A stretch of 64,000 nucleotides of DNA. It comes from Paenibacillus mucilaginosus 3016 (GTDB lineage Bacteria; Bacillota; Bacilli; Paenibacillales; NBRC-103111). Below are positions 25,149 to 33,179 of this stretch, piece by piece. Both the position numbers and the translations under genes were made by a program. Under the pieces are notes generated by a model. That model saw only the letters and a list, made by a program, of their open reading frames with translations, was not told where the DNA came from and did not search any database. Location of the stretch: NCBI RefSeq assembly GCF_000250655.1, contig NC_016935.1, positions 3,118,001 to 3,182,000 of the forward strand, read 5' to 3'. Each line of letters starts with the position of its first letter. Positions within the stretch are counted from its first letter, which is position 1.

Positions 25149-26700
25149 TGACGAGCCGCTGGCCCGCATGGGCCTGAGGGAGACGTTCGACTGGGAAGGG
25201 AGCGGCTACCGGGTGGTCGGGGAGGCTTCGAACGGGCGCAGTGCCCTGCCCTGGATCGAGCGCGGGGAAGTGGACATTCTCATCACGGACATCGCGATGC
25301 CGGTAATGGACGGGATGGAGCTCATGCGTCAGGTCCGGGAGAGCTTCCCGTCGGTGAAGATCATCCTGCTCAGCTGCCACAGCGATTTTGCTTACGTCCG
25401 GGAAGGGATTCGGATGGGGGCGACAGATTACCTGCTGAAGCCGACCATGCAGCCGACGGATCTGAAGGAGGTGCTGAACAAGGCACGGAGCCAGGCCGAG
25501 GAGGAGCGGCGAATCCGGGACCTGGTGGAGCACCGGGAGCAGGTGCGGCGGAGGGAGGAGCTTGAGAAAGCTTTCGCCAGACTGCTGCTGGGAGAGGGGA
25601 CGGAGGAGTCCGCTGCTGTGGAGCCGCCGTGGCTCGCATCCGGCTACCGGGCGGTGGTCGCCGAGCTCGACGGGGCGGCCCGGCTGCGCTCGGAGGAGGG
25701 CGGCATCTACACGGAGATTCTGATGGAGGAGCTGCAGGAGAGCTTCTATGAGGAGTACGGCGGGGAGGGCATCGCCCTGCGCGTCGGCGCCGAGCAGCTC
25801 ATTCTCGTCCTGAAGAGCACGGACGGGCTGGAGCGGCTGCAGGCCAAGGCGGCCGAACGGGGCTGCACGCTGACCCTTGGAGTGAGCGGCCCGGCTGCAG
25901 GCGCGGTGGATTTCCGGCGTGCCGTGCGGGAGGGGCGGGAGGCAGCGCGTCTGCGCTTCTATGAGGGCCCCGGAGCGGTCCGGCCTTACCGGGCGGAGCC
26001 GGGCGGCGGAGGCGCACCGCAGTCCGGCCGGGGGGCGAAGGAGCCGCAGGAGGCGCTGCTCGCCGCACTCGAGGCGCAGACCGCCGGGGGCCGGGCCGAG
26101 GAGGCCGCCAGCCTGCTCGACGAGCTGGCGGCCCTCTGGAGCGAGCAGCGTCCGTCTCCGGCGGAGGTGAAGCGCCAGGCCCGGGGCCTGCTGGCGGCGC
26201 TGCGCCGCCCGGCGGATGCCGGCAGCGAGGCGGCCGAGCGCATCGAAGCGCTGCAGGGCATGGAGTCGCTCGAGGAGGTGCGGCTGCTGCTCCAGGAGGC
26301 GCTGCGTTCGCTCCAGGAGCCGGGGGAACCGGCGGCGGTTCCCGAGGACGCCGGGCTGCACCGGCGGATCGTCTCCCAGGCGCTTCAGTATCTCGGCGCC
26401 AACTATACCCGCAACATCTCGCTTCAGGATGTGGCGGACCACGTGGCGGTCTCCCGCAATTACTTCAGCGAGCTTTTCAAGAAGGTGACGGGGCAGAATT
26501 TCATCGACCATCTGATCCATCTGCGGCTCGAGCATGCGTGCGGGCTGCTGCGGACCACCACGCTGCGCGTATATGAGGTGGCGGAGCTCTCCGGCTTCAA
26601 TGATGTCAAATACTTTAGCAAAGCCTTCAAGAAGGTGATGAAGGTGTCTCCTGCCGATTACCGGGAGAAGCGGCCGTCGGCTGGGGAAGAGGGAACCTGA
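25126..26700 (+). CDS. YesN-type response regulator with AraC DNA-binding domain
   Basis: 524 aa. Receiver domain (residues 1-120): VDDEP at 6, the phospho-acceptor Asp in ILITDIAMPVMDG near 55, and Lys in YLLKPT. A long, Ala/Glu-rich low-complexity middle (about 180-400) is GC-biased. Two AraC-type helix-turn-helix units close the protein (about 410-515: NISLQDVADHVAVSRNYFSE, then VYEVAELSGFNDVKYFSKAF). It overlaps its kinase gene by 23 bp and lies about 100 bp upstream of the sugar ABC genes, its likely targets. Confidence 0.9.
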   Translation: MYRVLLVDDEPLARMGLRETFDWEGSGYRVVGEASNGRSALPWIERGEVDILITDIAMPVMDGMELMRQVRESFPSVKIILLSCHSDFAYVREGIRMGATDYLLKPTMQPTDLKEVLNKARSQAEEERRIRDLVEHREQVRRREELEKAFARLLLGEGTEESAAVEPPWLASGYRAVVAELDGAARLRSEEGGIYTEILMEELQESFYEEYGGEGIALRVGAEQLILVLKSTDGLERLQAKAAERGCTLTLGVSGPAAGAVDFRRAVREGREAARLRFYEGPGAVRPYRAEPGGGGAPQSGRGAKEPQEALLAALEAQTAGGRAEEAASLLDELAALWSEQRPSPAEVKRQARGLLAALRRPADAGSEAAERIEALQGMESLEEVRLLLQEALRSLQEPGEPAAVPEDAGLHRRIVSQALQYLGANYTRNISLQDVADHVAVSRNYFSELFKKVTGQNFIDHLIHLRLEHACGLLRTTTLRVYEVAELSGFNDVKYFSKAFKKVMKVSPADYREKRPSAGEEGT

Positions 26701-26729
26701 TTCCAGGAAATCAAGACACCATTTCGGAA

Positions 26730-26768
26730 TAAAAGCGGTTACAAAAAGCAGGTCCGGGGGGCTATACT
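26730..26768 (+). promoter_or_regulatory. cre-like site overlapping sugar-ABC promoter
   Basis: TAAAAGCGGTTACA (26730-26743) matches the CcpA cre consensus TGWNANCGNTNWCA at all but one position. It overlaps a -35 TTACAA (26739-26744); TATACT (26763-26768) is the -10 with an 18-bp spacer. CcpA binding here would block transcription of the solute-binding protein and permease genes when a preferred sugar is present. Confidence 0.65.
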
Positions 26769-26808
26769 GAAAGCGTATTCAAATACAGGGGTCGAAAGGA
26801 TGATCGAG

Positions 26809-28137
26809 ATGAAGTGGAATGCACGCGTACCGTTTGTTATGGGGGCTGCCGCCCTCGCTCTGCTTCCGCTGCTGCAGGCCTGCGGCACGGACGGGGGATC
26901 GGGAGGCTCGGCGGATGCGGGTTCGACCGGCGGGAAGGTCAAGATCAAGTGGTCGACATGGGGGAATCCGGGCGAGCTCGGACGCTTCCAGGAATTCACG
27001 AAGGACTACAACGCCAAGCATCCGAACGTGGAAGTGGAGCTCATTCCGATTCCGTCCGACTACGACCAGAAGATTCTGACCCAGCTGAGCGGCGGTGCTG
27101 CACCGGACGTGTTCTACGCCGGCGATGCGGCGATCGTCAAGATGATCGATAACGGCACGATCGCCGACCTGTCTACATACATGAAAGAAGCGAACAGCAA
27201 AATCAAGCCGGACTCGTTCTTCCCGGGCCTGTGGGGGGCGGCGAAGAAGGGGGACCAGATCTACGGGGTGCCGGTGGACTGCAACCCGCTCATCCTCTGG
27301 TACAACAAGAAGCTGCTCCAGGAATCCGGTGTCAGCGTCCTGCCTGCCGATCTGCATGAGAAGGGCGAATGGACCTGGGCTGCCTTCCAGGGCGTGCTGG
27401 AGAAGCTGCGGGCGGCCGGCAAGCACGGCTTCGTGCTCGACAACTCGTGGACGAACTATTACAGCTTCGCAACCTCCAACGGCGGCACCATCTACAACGA
27501 GAAAGGGGATTTCGTAGCGGACAAGGATCCGAAGACCGTCGAGGCCTTCAAATTCCTGTATGACAATGTGAAGCAAAAGAACATGACCTTCGCCGGCACG
27601 CTGCCGAAGGGCCAGGGCGGGGACGCGATGTTCATGTCCAACCAGGTGGGCTTCGTTACGGCGGGCCGCTGGTACCTCCCGATTTTCAAGCAGAACAAGG
27701 ATCTGCAGTTCGACATCGTCCCATACCCGACGAATACGGGCAAGAAGATCGAACCGGCGGCGATCGCCGCAGCCTATATGGTCATGAACAAGAGCACGAA
27801 GCATCCGAAGGAAGCGTTCGACTTCATCAATGAATTCAATGCCAAGGAAGGCCAGACCTTCCGTCTGCAGGGCGGCGGCAATGCGGTGCCGTCCGTGGAA
27901 GGGGCCGACGCGGTTGTGATGGAGGGCAATGTGCCGGAGCATGCGAAGTTCTTCCTCGACACACGGGGCATCGGCTTTGCTCTGATGCCGGCCGAAGCGG
28001 GCGTACCTGGACTGAGCAAGGTGATAACGGATGAGATGGAATCGCTCTGGCTGAAGGACGGCAAGCTCGATGAGACGCTGAAATCGCTCGGCACGAAGGC
28101 GAACCAGAAGATCCAAGAATACAAGTCGGGCAAGTAG
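26809..28137 (+). CDS. Sugar ABC transporter, solute-binding lipoprotein (CUT1)
   Basis: 442 aa from ATG 26809 (GAAAGGA 8 bases upstream; ATG 26800 abuts it). The signal peptide ends in a lipobox LLQAC, giving a lipid-anchored Cys. The mature part begins KVKIKWSTWGNPGELGRFQE and has DVFYAGDAAIVKMID and the hinge blocks typical of family 1 (MalE/UgpB-like) binding proteins. It captures an oligosaccharide outside the cell and delivers it to the two permeases encoded next. Context (YesM/YesN and cre) supports a carbohydrate; the sugar is unknown. Confidence 0.88.
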   Translation: MKWNARVPFVMGAAALALLPLLQACGTDGGSGGSADAGSTGGKVKIKWSTWGNPGELGRFQEFTKDYNAKHPNVEVELIPIPSDYDQKILTQLSGGAAPDVFYAGDAAIVKMIDNGTIADLSTYMKEANSKIKPDSFFPGLWGAAKKGDQIYGVPVDCNPLILWYNKKLLQESGVSVLPADLHEKGEWTWAAFQGVLEKLRAAGKHGFVLDNSWTNYYSFATSNGGTIYNEKGDFVADKDPKTVEAFKFLYDNVKQKNMTFAGTLPKGQGGDAMFMSNQVGFVTAGRWYLPIFKQNKDLQFDIVPYPTNTGKKIEPAAIAAAYMVMNKSTKHPKEAFDFINEFNAKEGQTFRLQGGGNAVPSVEGADAVVMEGNVPEHAKFFLDTRGIGFALMPAEAGVPGLSKVITDEMESLWLKDGKLDETLKSLGTKANQKIQEYKSGK

Positions 28138-28151
28138 CGGGGGGCAGAGCC

Positions 28152-29030
28152 ATGAACAAACGCTTATCGGAAGGGCTGTGGGGATATCTGTTCATCCTCC
28201 CGCAGTCCCTCGGTCTCCTGGTGTTCGCCCTGATTCCGCTCGTGTCCGCTTTTACGCTCAGCCTGATGAAATGGGACGGCTTCGGCGCGAAGCAGTTCGT
28301 CGGCTTCCGGAATTTCGCGGAGCAGTTCGCCTCGGAGGACTTCCGCCTGTCGCTCTTCAACACGCTCTGGTACACGGTGCTCGTCGTTCCGTCCGGTATC
28401 CTGCTGGCCATCCTCGTGGCGGTGGCACTGAACAAGGTACGCGGCAAGGTCATCTACCGGCTCTTCTATTATATGCCTGTCGTCACCGGCTCGATCGCCG
28501 TATCGATGGTATGGCTGTGGCTGCTCAACTCGGAATTCGGCGTCATCAACGTCTACCTGAAGCAGTGGTTCGGCATTGAAGGACCGAACTGGCTGACGGA
28601 CCGCGCCATGGTCATCCCGTCAATCGCCCTGCTCAGCGTCTGGTGGGGCCTTGGCGGCAACATGGTGCTCTTCCTCGCGGGGCTGCAGGGCATCTCGGCA
28701 AGCTACTACGAAGCGGCCCAGATCGACGGGGCCGGCAAGTTCCGCCAGTTCATGCACATCACGCTGCCTCTGCTGTCGCCGACGACCTTCTTCGCGACGA
28801 TCATGACGATCATCGGCTCGTTCCAGGTGTTCGACCAGTCGTTCGTCATGACGGGCGGCGGTCCGGCCAAGGCCAGCTACACGATGGTGTACCATATCTA
28901 CCAGCTGGCGTTCGTGGAATTCACGTTCGGCAAAAGCGCCGCCGCCGCCGTTCTGCTGTTCATCCTGATCCTGTCGCTGACGCTGGTACAGATGTACACG
29001 TCGAAGCGCTGGGTGCATTACGGCGACTGA
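28152..29030 (+). CDS. Sugar ABC transporter permease (MalF/UgpA-like)
   Basis: 292 aa with six membrane helices. The binding-protein-dependent permease signature is EAAQIDGAGKFRQFMHITLP near residue 195, the loop that contacts the ATPase. It starts 14 bp after the binding-protein gene and precedes the second permease, so the three genes form an operon. It forms half of the translocation pore. No ATPase gene follows, so a shared MsmX-type ATPase encoded elsewhere is expected (established for CUT1 systems of bacilli). Confidence 0.9.
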   Translation: MNKRLSEGLWGYLFILPQSLGLLVFALIPLVSAFTLSLMKWDGFGAKQFVGFRNFAEQFASEDFRLSLFNTLWYTVLVVPSGILLAILVAVALNKVRGKVIYRLFYYMPVVTGSIAVSMVWLWLLNSEFGVINVYLKQWFGIEGPNWLTDRAMVIPSIALLSVWWGLGGNMVLFLAGLQGISASYYEAAQIDGAGKFRQFMHITLPLLSPTTFFATIMTIIGSFQVFDQSFVMTGGGPAKASYTMVYHIYQLAFVEFTFGKSAAAAVLLFILILSLTLVQMYTSKRWVHYGD

Positions 29031-29059
29031 CGGCCTAGAGAGAGGAGGAGAGAGACCTT

Positions 29060-29962
29060 ATGGAAGCCAATATGGAAATGCGTACGCCGCCCAAAAGCAA
29101 AACGGCATCCGCCGGACTGCTCCGGACGGACCGCAGCGGGGGAAGCCCGCTGGCCGGTCTCCTGCTGCACGCGGTGCTGATCACCGGAGCCGTGCTCATG
29201 ACAGGGCCGTTCATCTGGATGATCCTGAGCTCGCTGAAGCAGTTTCACCAGATCTTCCTGATCCCGCCCCAGTGGATCCCGGATCCCTGGGAGTGGGGGA
29301 ACTACAAGCGCTCCTGGGAGGCGCTGCCGTTCGGGCGCGCTTACTTCAACAGCGCCTACATCGCCGTGATCTCGGTCATCGGCAAGCTGCTCACGTGTTC
29401 GATGGCGGCCTATGCCTTCGCCAAGATCCGCTTCCCGCTGCGCGAGCCGATCTTCGTGCTCTTCCTGGCGACGATGATGGTACCGGGCCAGGTGACGATC
29501 ATCCCGCTCTACCTCATGATGAAGAGCATCGGCTGGATCGACACCCACCTGGCGATCCTCGTGCCGGAGATCCTCTTCAGCGCCTTCGGGGTGTTCATGC
29601 TCCGCCAGTTCATGAAGAGCATCCCCGACGAACTGGCCGAAGCGGCGGTCGTCGACGGGGCGAACCGCTGGACGATCTACTGGCGCGTGATCCTGCCGCT
29701 AGTGCGGCCGGCGCTGGCGGCTCTCGGGATCTTCACGTTCCTCGGGCTGTGGAACAATTTCTTCGGACCGCTGATCTTCCTCAACACGCCGGAGAAATTC
29801 ACCGTACCGCTGCTGCTCAACATGTTCCGGGGGATGTACATTACCGACTGGACGCTGATGATGGCCGGCTCGTCGATCGCCGTCGTTCCGGTTCTGATCG
29901 TCTATCTCTTCGGTCAGCGGTACATTATTGAAGGCGTCACGCTGACAGGGATCAAAGGGTAA
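29060..29962 (+). CDS. Sugar ABC transporter permease (MalG/UgpE-like)
   Basis: 300 aa, six membrane helices after an N-terminal polar stretch of about 35 residues. The EAA loop is EAAVVDGANRWTIYWRVILP near residue 195. AGGAGGAGAGAG precedes the ATG. It is the partner permease to the gene 29 bp upstream and the last gene of the operon, which ends at a strong terminator at 30078-30112. Together with the binding protein it imports a sugar or oligosaccharide. Confidence 0.9.
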   Translation: MEANMEMRTPPKSKTASAGLLRTDRSGGSPLAGLLLHAVLITGAVLMTGPFIWMILSSLKQFHQIFLIPPQWIPDPWEWGNYKRSWEALPFGRAYFNSAYIAVISVIGKLLTCSMAAYAFAKIRFPLREPIFVLFLATMMVPGQVTIIPLYLMMKSIGWIDTHLAILVPEILFSAFGVFMLRQFMKSIPDELAEAAVVDGANRWTIYWRVILPLVRPALAALGIFTFLGLWNNFFGPLIFLNTPEKFTVPLLLNMFRGMYITDWTLMMAGSSIAVVPVLIVYLFGQRYIIEGVTLTGIKG

Positions 29963-30077
29963 CCGCCCTCCAGCAGACACAGATGTACGGAGTATGGTCT
30001 GCTGCGAGGGATGCATGGTGCGCCGCCCAGCCGCAGATCCGTCGCCATGAGCCCGGTCATATGCCAGAATACGAAGT

Positions 30078-30112
30078 ACGCCCCAGCCGGAGATACGGCT
30101 GGGGCGTCTTTG
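30078..30112 (+). terminator. Terminator of the sugar ABC operon
   Basis: ACGCCCCAGCCG and CGGCTGGGGCGT form a perfect 12-bp stem with a 6-base loop, followed by CTTTGTT. Confidence 0.88.
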
Positions 30113-30217
30113 TTATTGATAGGGGGAGCGGAAACAGGTATTGTATATTTATACATTTTACCGCATAATTATAGTCAGTTTGCAATCATTTCCATACTTG
30201 TCTAAGGGGGCGTACGG

Positions 30218-30832
30218 TTGACTATGAACTATAGCTGCGAAACGGATGCACAGGAGGCCTATCTCGAAGAGTCGGAGTGGGTGGATTACAGCCACCCGAT
30301 GATCCGGAAGCTCTCGGACGAACTCTACAGCGCCTCAGGGGATGAAACTGCTTTTGTACAATCCGCATTCGAGTTTGTCCGTGACCATGTCTCCCATTCC
30401 TGGGATATTCAGAGCTCCCGGATTACCAGGTACGCGTCGGAGGTTCTGAAGTACCGCGAGGGAATCTGCTACGCCAAGTCGAATCTGCTGTGCGCGCTGG
30501 CCAGAAGCCAGGGCGTGCCGGCAGGCTTCTGCTACCAGCGCCTGACCCTTGGAGATACGCCGGATACCGGCTATGTGATCCATGCGCTGAATGCCGTATA
30601 CCTGCGCAGTATGGGCCGCTGGATCCGGCTGGATGCCCGCGGGAACAAGCCGGGCGTGGATGCTAGGTTCTCGCTCGAGGAGGAGCGGCTGGCCTTCCCG
30701 GTACGCGCAGCCTACGATGAGTGGAATGACCCCGTCATTTACAAAGCTCCCCATCCGAAGACGACCCGCGCCCTGCTCGGGCATTCGGACTGCATGGCGA
30801 TGTACCTTCACGGACTGCCGTCCGAGCTGTAG
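30218..30832 (+). CDS. Transglutaminase-like cysteine protease-fold protein
   Basis: 204 aa from TTG 30218 (AAGGGGG 7 bases upstream; ATG 30224 is the alternative). The transglutaminase-like triad is visible: Cys in YREGICYAKSNLLCALAR near residue 88, His in GYVIHALNAVYL near 124, and Asp in WIRLDARGNK near 141. No signal peptide or membrane segment, so cytosolic. Family members can be peptidases, amidases or crosslinkers; the substrate is unknown. It stands alone between a terminator and a convergent minus-strand gene. Confidence 0.82.
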   Translation: MTMNYSCETDAQEAYLEESEWVDYSHPMIRKLSDELYSASGDETAFVQSAFEFVRDHVSHSWDIQSSRITRYASEVLKYREGICYAKSNLLCALARSQGVPAGFCYQRLTLGDTPDTGYVIHALNAVYLRSMGRWIRLDARGNKPGVDARFSLEEERLAFPVRAAYDEWNDPVIYKAPHPKTTRALLGHSDCMAMYLHGLPSEL

Positions 30833-31033
30833 GCCATAGCCCCTGCTCCTCTCCTAACACTTTAAAAGGGGGGAGCACAGCGGCCGGCCATTGACGGACA
30901 CTCCTGCAGCGGCAAGGGACGACGGCCTTGCATGGAATGCAAGTGCACGTCTCCTCTCTGCCATCCTTCCTTGGTTCCTCAGATGCTTCGCTCGCGTTCG
31001 CACGCAAACCTGTCTGCCTGCCTCTCTGCTTGC

Positions 31034-32746
31034 TTACTTCAGCCTTACAGCCGCCTCCGTTGTCCGGAAGGGGGCTTTTTTGCCGAGGACCATGTCATAA
31101 ATGCTCTTGTGCGTCTCGGTGACCCCGGAGAGGAAGGTCTTGTAAGGCCGGTCGGCGACATTCAGGAGGCCGAAGTTGTAGCTCTCGCCCTGCAGGCCTT
31201 CGAACCACCGGCCGGTCGCCGGCTGGTCCAGGTAGGAGAACCAGTGCGTGCCGACCACGAAGCCCAGCGATGCGGCCTCCTCCACATAGGCGCGGTACAG
31301 ACGGGCGCGCTCGGCCTCGCTGCTTGCCAGCAAAGGGGCGGACAGCCCCTGCTCCCGCGTGCCGAAGGCGAACTCCGTCAGGAGCACCGGCCGGCCGCCG
31401 GACTTGTCGTACACGTCCTGCAGCATCGTACGGTCGAGCTGCGGGGAATAGTGGTTGATGGAGATCACGTCCATGTGCTTCCCTGCCGTCTTGGCCAGGA
31501 TGCCGCGGACTTTCGGATGATTCGAAGGCGTGGTAAGCCAGCGGTCCCCGAGCAGCAGATGATTCGGATCATATTTGCGGAAGAGGCGTTCCACCGTGCC
31601 GTAATATGTGTCCAGATACAGCTCCAGGAAGGCGTCCATATCGCTGATCGCCTGAGAGGAGGAGAGCGCCAGCGGTTCCTCGTACAAACGGTCGAAGGAG
31701 CTGTAGCCGGCTTTCCAGGCTGTGTTGAACTTGTCGATCGTGCCGTACTTCGCGATAAGCACCTCCACCAGCTTGCGCTTGGACGGCGCCTGGCTGGCCT
31801 TCAGCTTCGGCACATCGTTGATGATCCGGTGGTAGTCGGATTCATTGCCAAGGAAATATCCGACGATATAAGGGTTATTCTTATTCTGCGGCAGAGTTTT
31901 GGCGAAGAGCGCATCGATCCTGGCTTCCGCGCCTTCGGCGAAAATATCGAAGATTTTCAGCCCGTCCACCTTCGCCTCCGTGATCTCCGAGAGGGGAAGG
32001 AAGGGGAAGTGCGGCACCTTGAATTCCGTGGCGTAATTCGCCGGAGACCAGCCGCCGGCGCTGTTGAAGCCCCATTTGCGGATGCGGGAGATGCTCTCCT
32101 GATAGAACTCGCGGGAAGTATAAGTCTGCCCGGTCTTGCGGATCCGGTTGGCGACGTAGAAGGAGAACGTATCCTTCGTATTCAGGAAGGCGGAGCGGTA
32201 TTCCCCTTCATAGGGAGGGAGCCACTCGAAGCGGTCTTCCTGGCCTTTGAGCTGAGTGTACGTGTCGTTGACGGTGATGCCGTTAACACCCAGGGAAAAA
32301 TAAAGCGTGCCGAGCGGGGTGACCAGAACTTTGCGGCCTTGAAGCGTCTCGACATGGTAATAGCCGGTGGCTTTGAGCCCGTAGGTTTCCCCGCTGCCCT
32401 TGAGCCCTCCGTAGGCATCCCAGTCCGGCGCCTGCAGACTGCCGTAATACGCTTCGTCAGCTTCCCGGTCCTTCTTCAGCGCCTCTTCGCCGGCCACCTT
32501 CTCCTGGAACTTGGCGGAAGCCACCTGGCCGAAGCGGTCCACACGGAGCGGTCCGGCCGCCGGGGATTCGCTCTTCGCCGGCTGCTGCTTCTCGTCGGCA
32601 GGAACACCCGCCGGCCCCCCTGCTCCGGGGAGGCCTCCGGGGAAGCCGGGAGGGGAAGTCAGCATGGCCGCCGCCGCGGTGATGGCCGCCAGCACGACGA
32701 TGCCTGTGCTGAACCGGGCACCCGGGAATTTGAATGGTAGAATCAC
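31034..32746 (-). CDS. Secreted glycoside hydrolase, agarase-like (GH50/GH-A fold)
   Basis: 570 aa. A signal/anchor (FSTGIVVLAAITAAAAMLTS) is followed by a Pro/Gly-rich linker (residues about 32-65). The catalytic TIM barrel shows GYFLGNES with the likely acid/base Glu302, and VLLTEFAFGTREQG with the likely nucleophile Glu458, as in GH-A clan enzymes, most like GH50 beta-agarases. Segments LVTPLGTLYFSLGVNGI and GLLNVADRPYKTFLSGV fit that group. It should cleave a beta-linked galactan or similar polysaccharide outside the cell. No sugar transporter is adjacent. The family call is moderate; agar as the substrate is not assured. Confidence 0.7.
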   Translation of the reverse strand: MILPFKFPGARFSTGIVVLAAITAAAAMLTSPPGFPGGLPGAGGPAGVPADEKQQPAKSESPAAGPLRVDRFGQVASAKFQEKVAGEEALKKDREADEAYYGSLQAPDWDAYGGLKGSGETYGLKATGYYHVETLQGRKVLVTPLGTLYFSLGVNGITVNDTYTQLKGQEDRFEWLPPYEGEYRSAFLNTKDTFSFYVANRIRKTGQTYTSREFYQESISRIRKWGFNSAGGWSPANYATEFKVPHFPFLPLSEITEAKVDGLKIFDIFAEGAEARIDALFAKTLPQNKNNPYIVGYFLGNESDYHRIINDVPKLKASQAPSKRKLVEVLIAKYGTIDKFNTAWKAGYSSFDRLYEEPLALSSSQAISDMDAFLELYLDTYYGTVERLFRKYDPNHLLLGDRWLTTPSNHPKVRGILAKTAGKHMDVISINHYSPQLDRTMLQDVYDKSGGRPVLLTEFAFGTREQGLSAPLLASSEAERARLYRAYVEEAASLGFVVGTHWFSYLDQPATGRWFEGLQGESYNFGLLNVADRPYKTFLSGVTETHKSIYDMVLGKKAPFRTTEAAVRLK

Positions 32747-33091
32747 TGGTTTGAAACCGCCCTTTCTCGCTAAACGTCCTTAGTAGAGGACAGCGCTGCC
32801 CTTTTTTAACACAATTCTACCAAAAAAGATCCGTAATGTTTCTAAAAATTGGGGGGGTTCCGTGTCGATTTGGTGTTGAGGGCGCTTGCAGGGGGCGAAC
32901 CTGTGGGATTCCTCGGATCTTAAAATCACAAACTATTGGTCTCCAAATTATAGGACCCAAACGAACGGGAAATGAGAAATAGAAATCAGGGTCCATATTC
33001 CTACTTTTTCTATGAATTCATCCTATTATGGTAAATTATTCATAAAAATGGTCGAATTCCATAATTTAATATCAAAAAAATGTGATAATAT

Positions 33092-33120
33092 GCGACAAAA
33101 TCGGTCATTTGATCTATAAT
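33092..33120 (+). promoter_or_regulatory. Promoter for the sensor-TPP-CMD operon (left triad)
   Basis: TATAAT (33115-33120) is preceded at 17 bp by GCGACA (33092-33097, four of six matches to the -35). The 430-bp gene-free stretch 32747-33179 is markedly AT-rich over its last 250 bp and otherwise holds nothing recognised. It separates the divergent glycoside hydrolase and sensor genes. Confidence 0.55.
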
Positions 33121-33179
33121 ATACCCAATGACTTGGCGAAATATCAGATATACACGTCAAACGAAGGTAGGACTTTACG

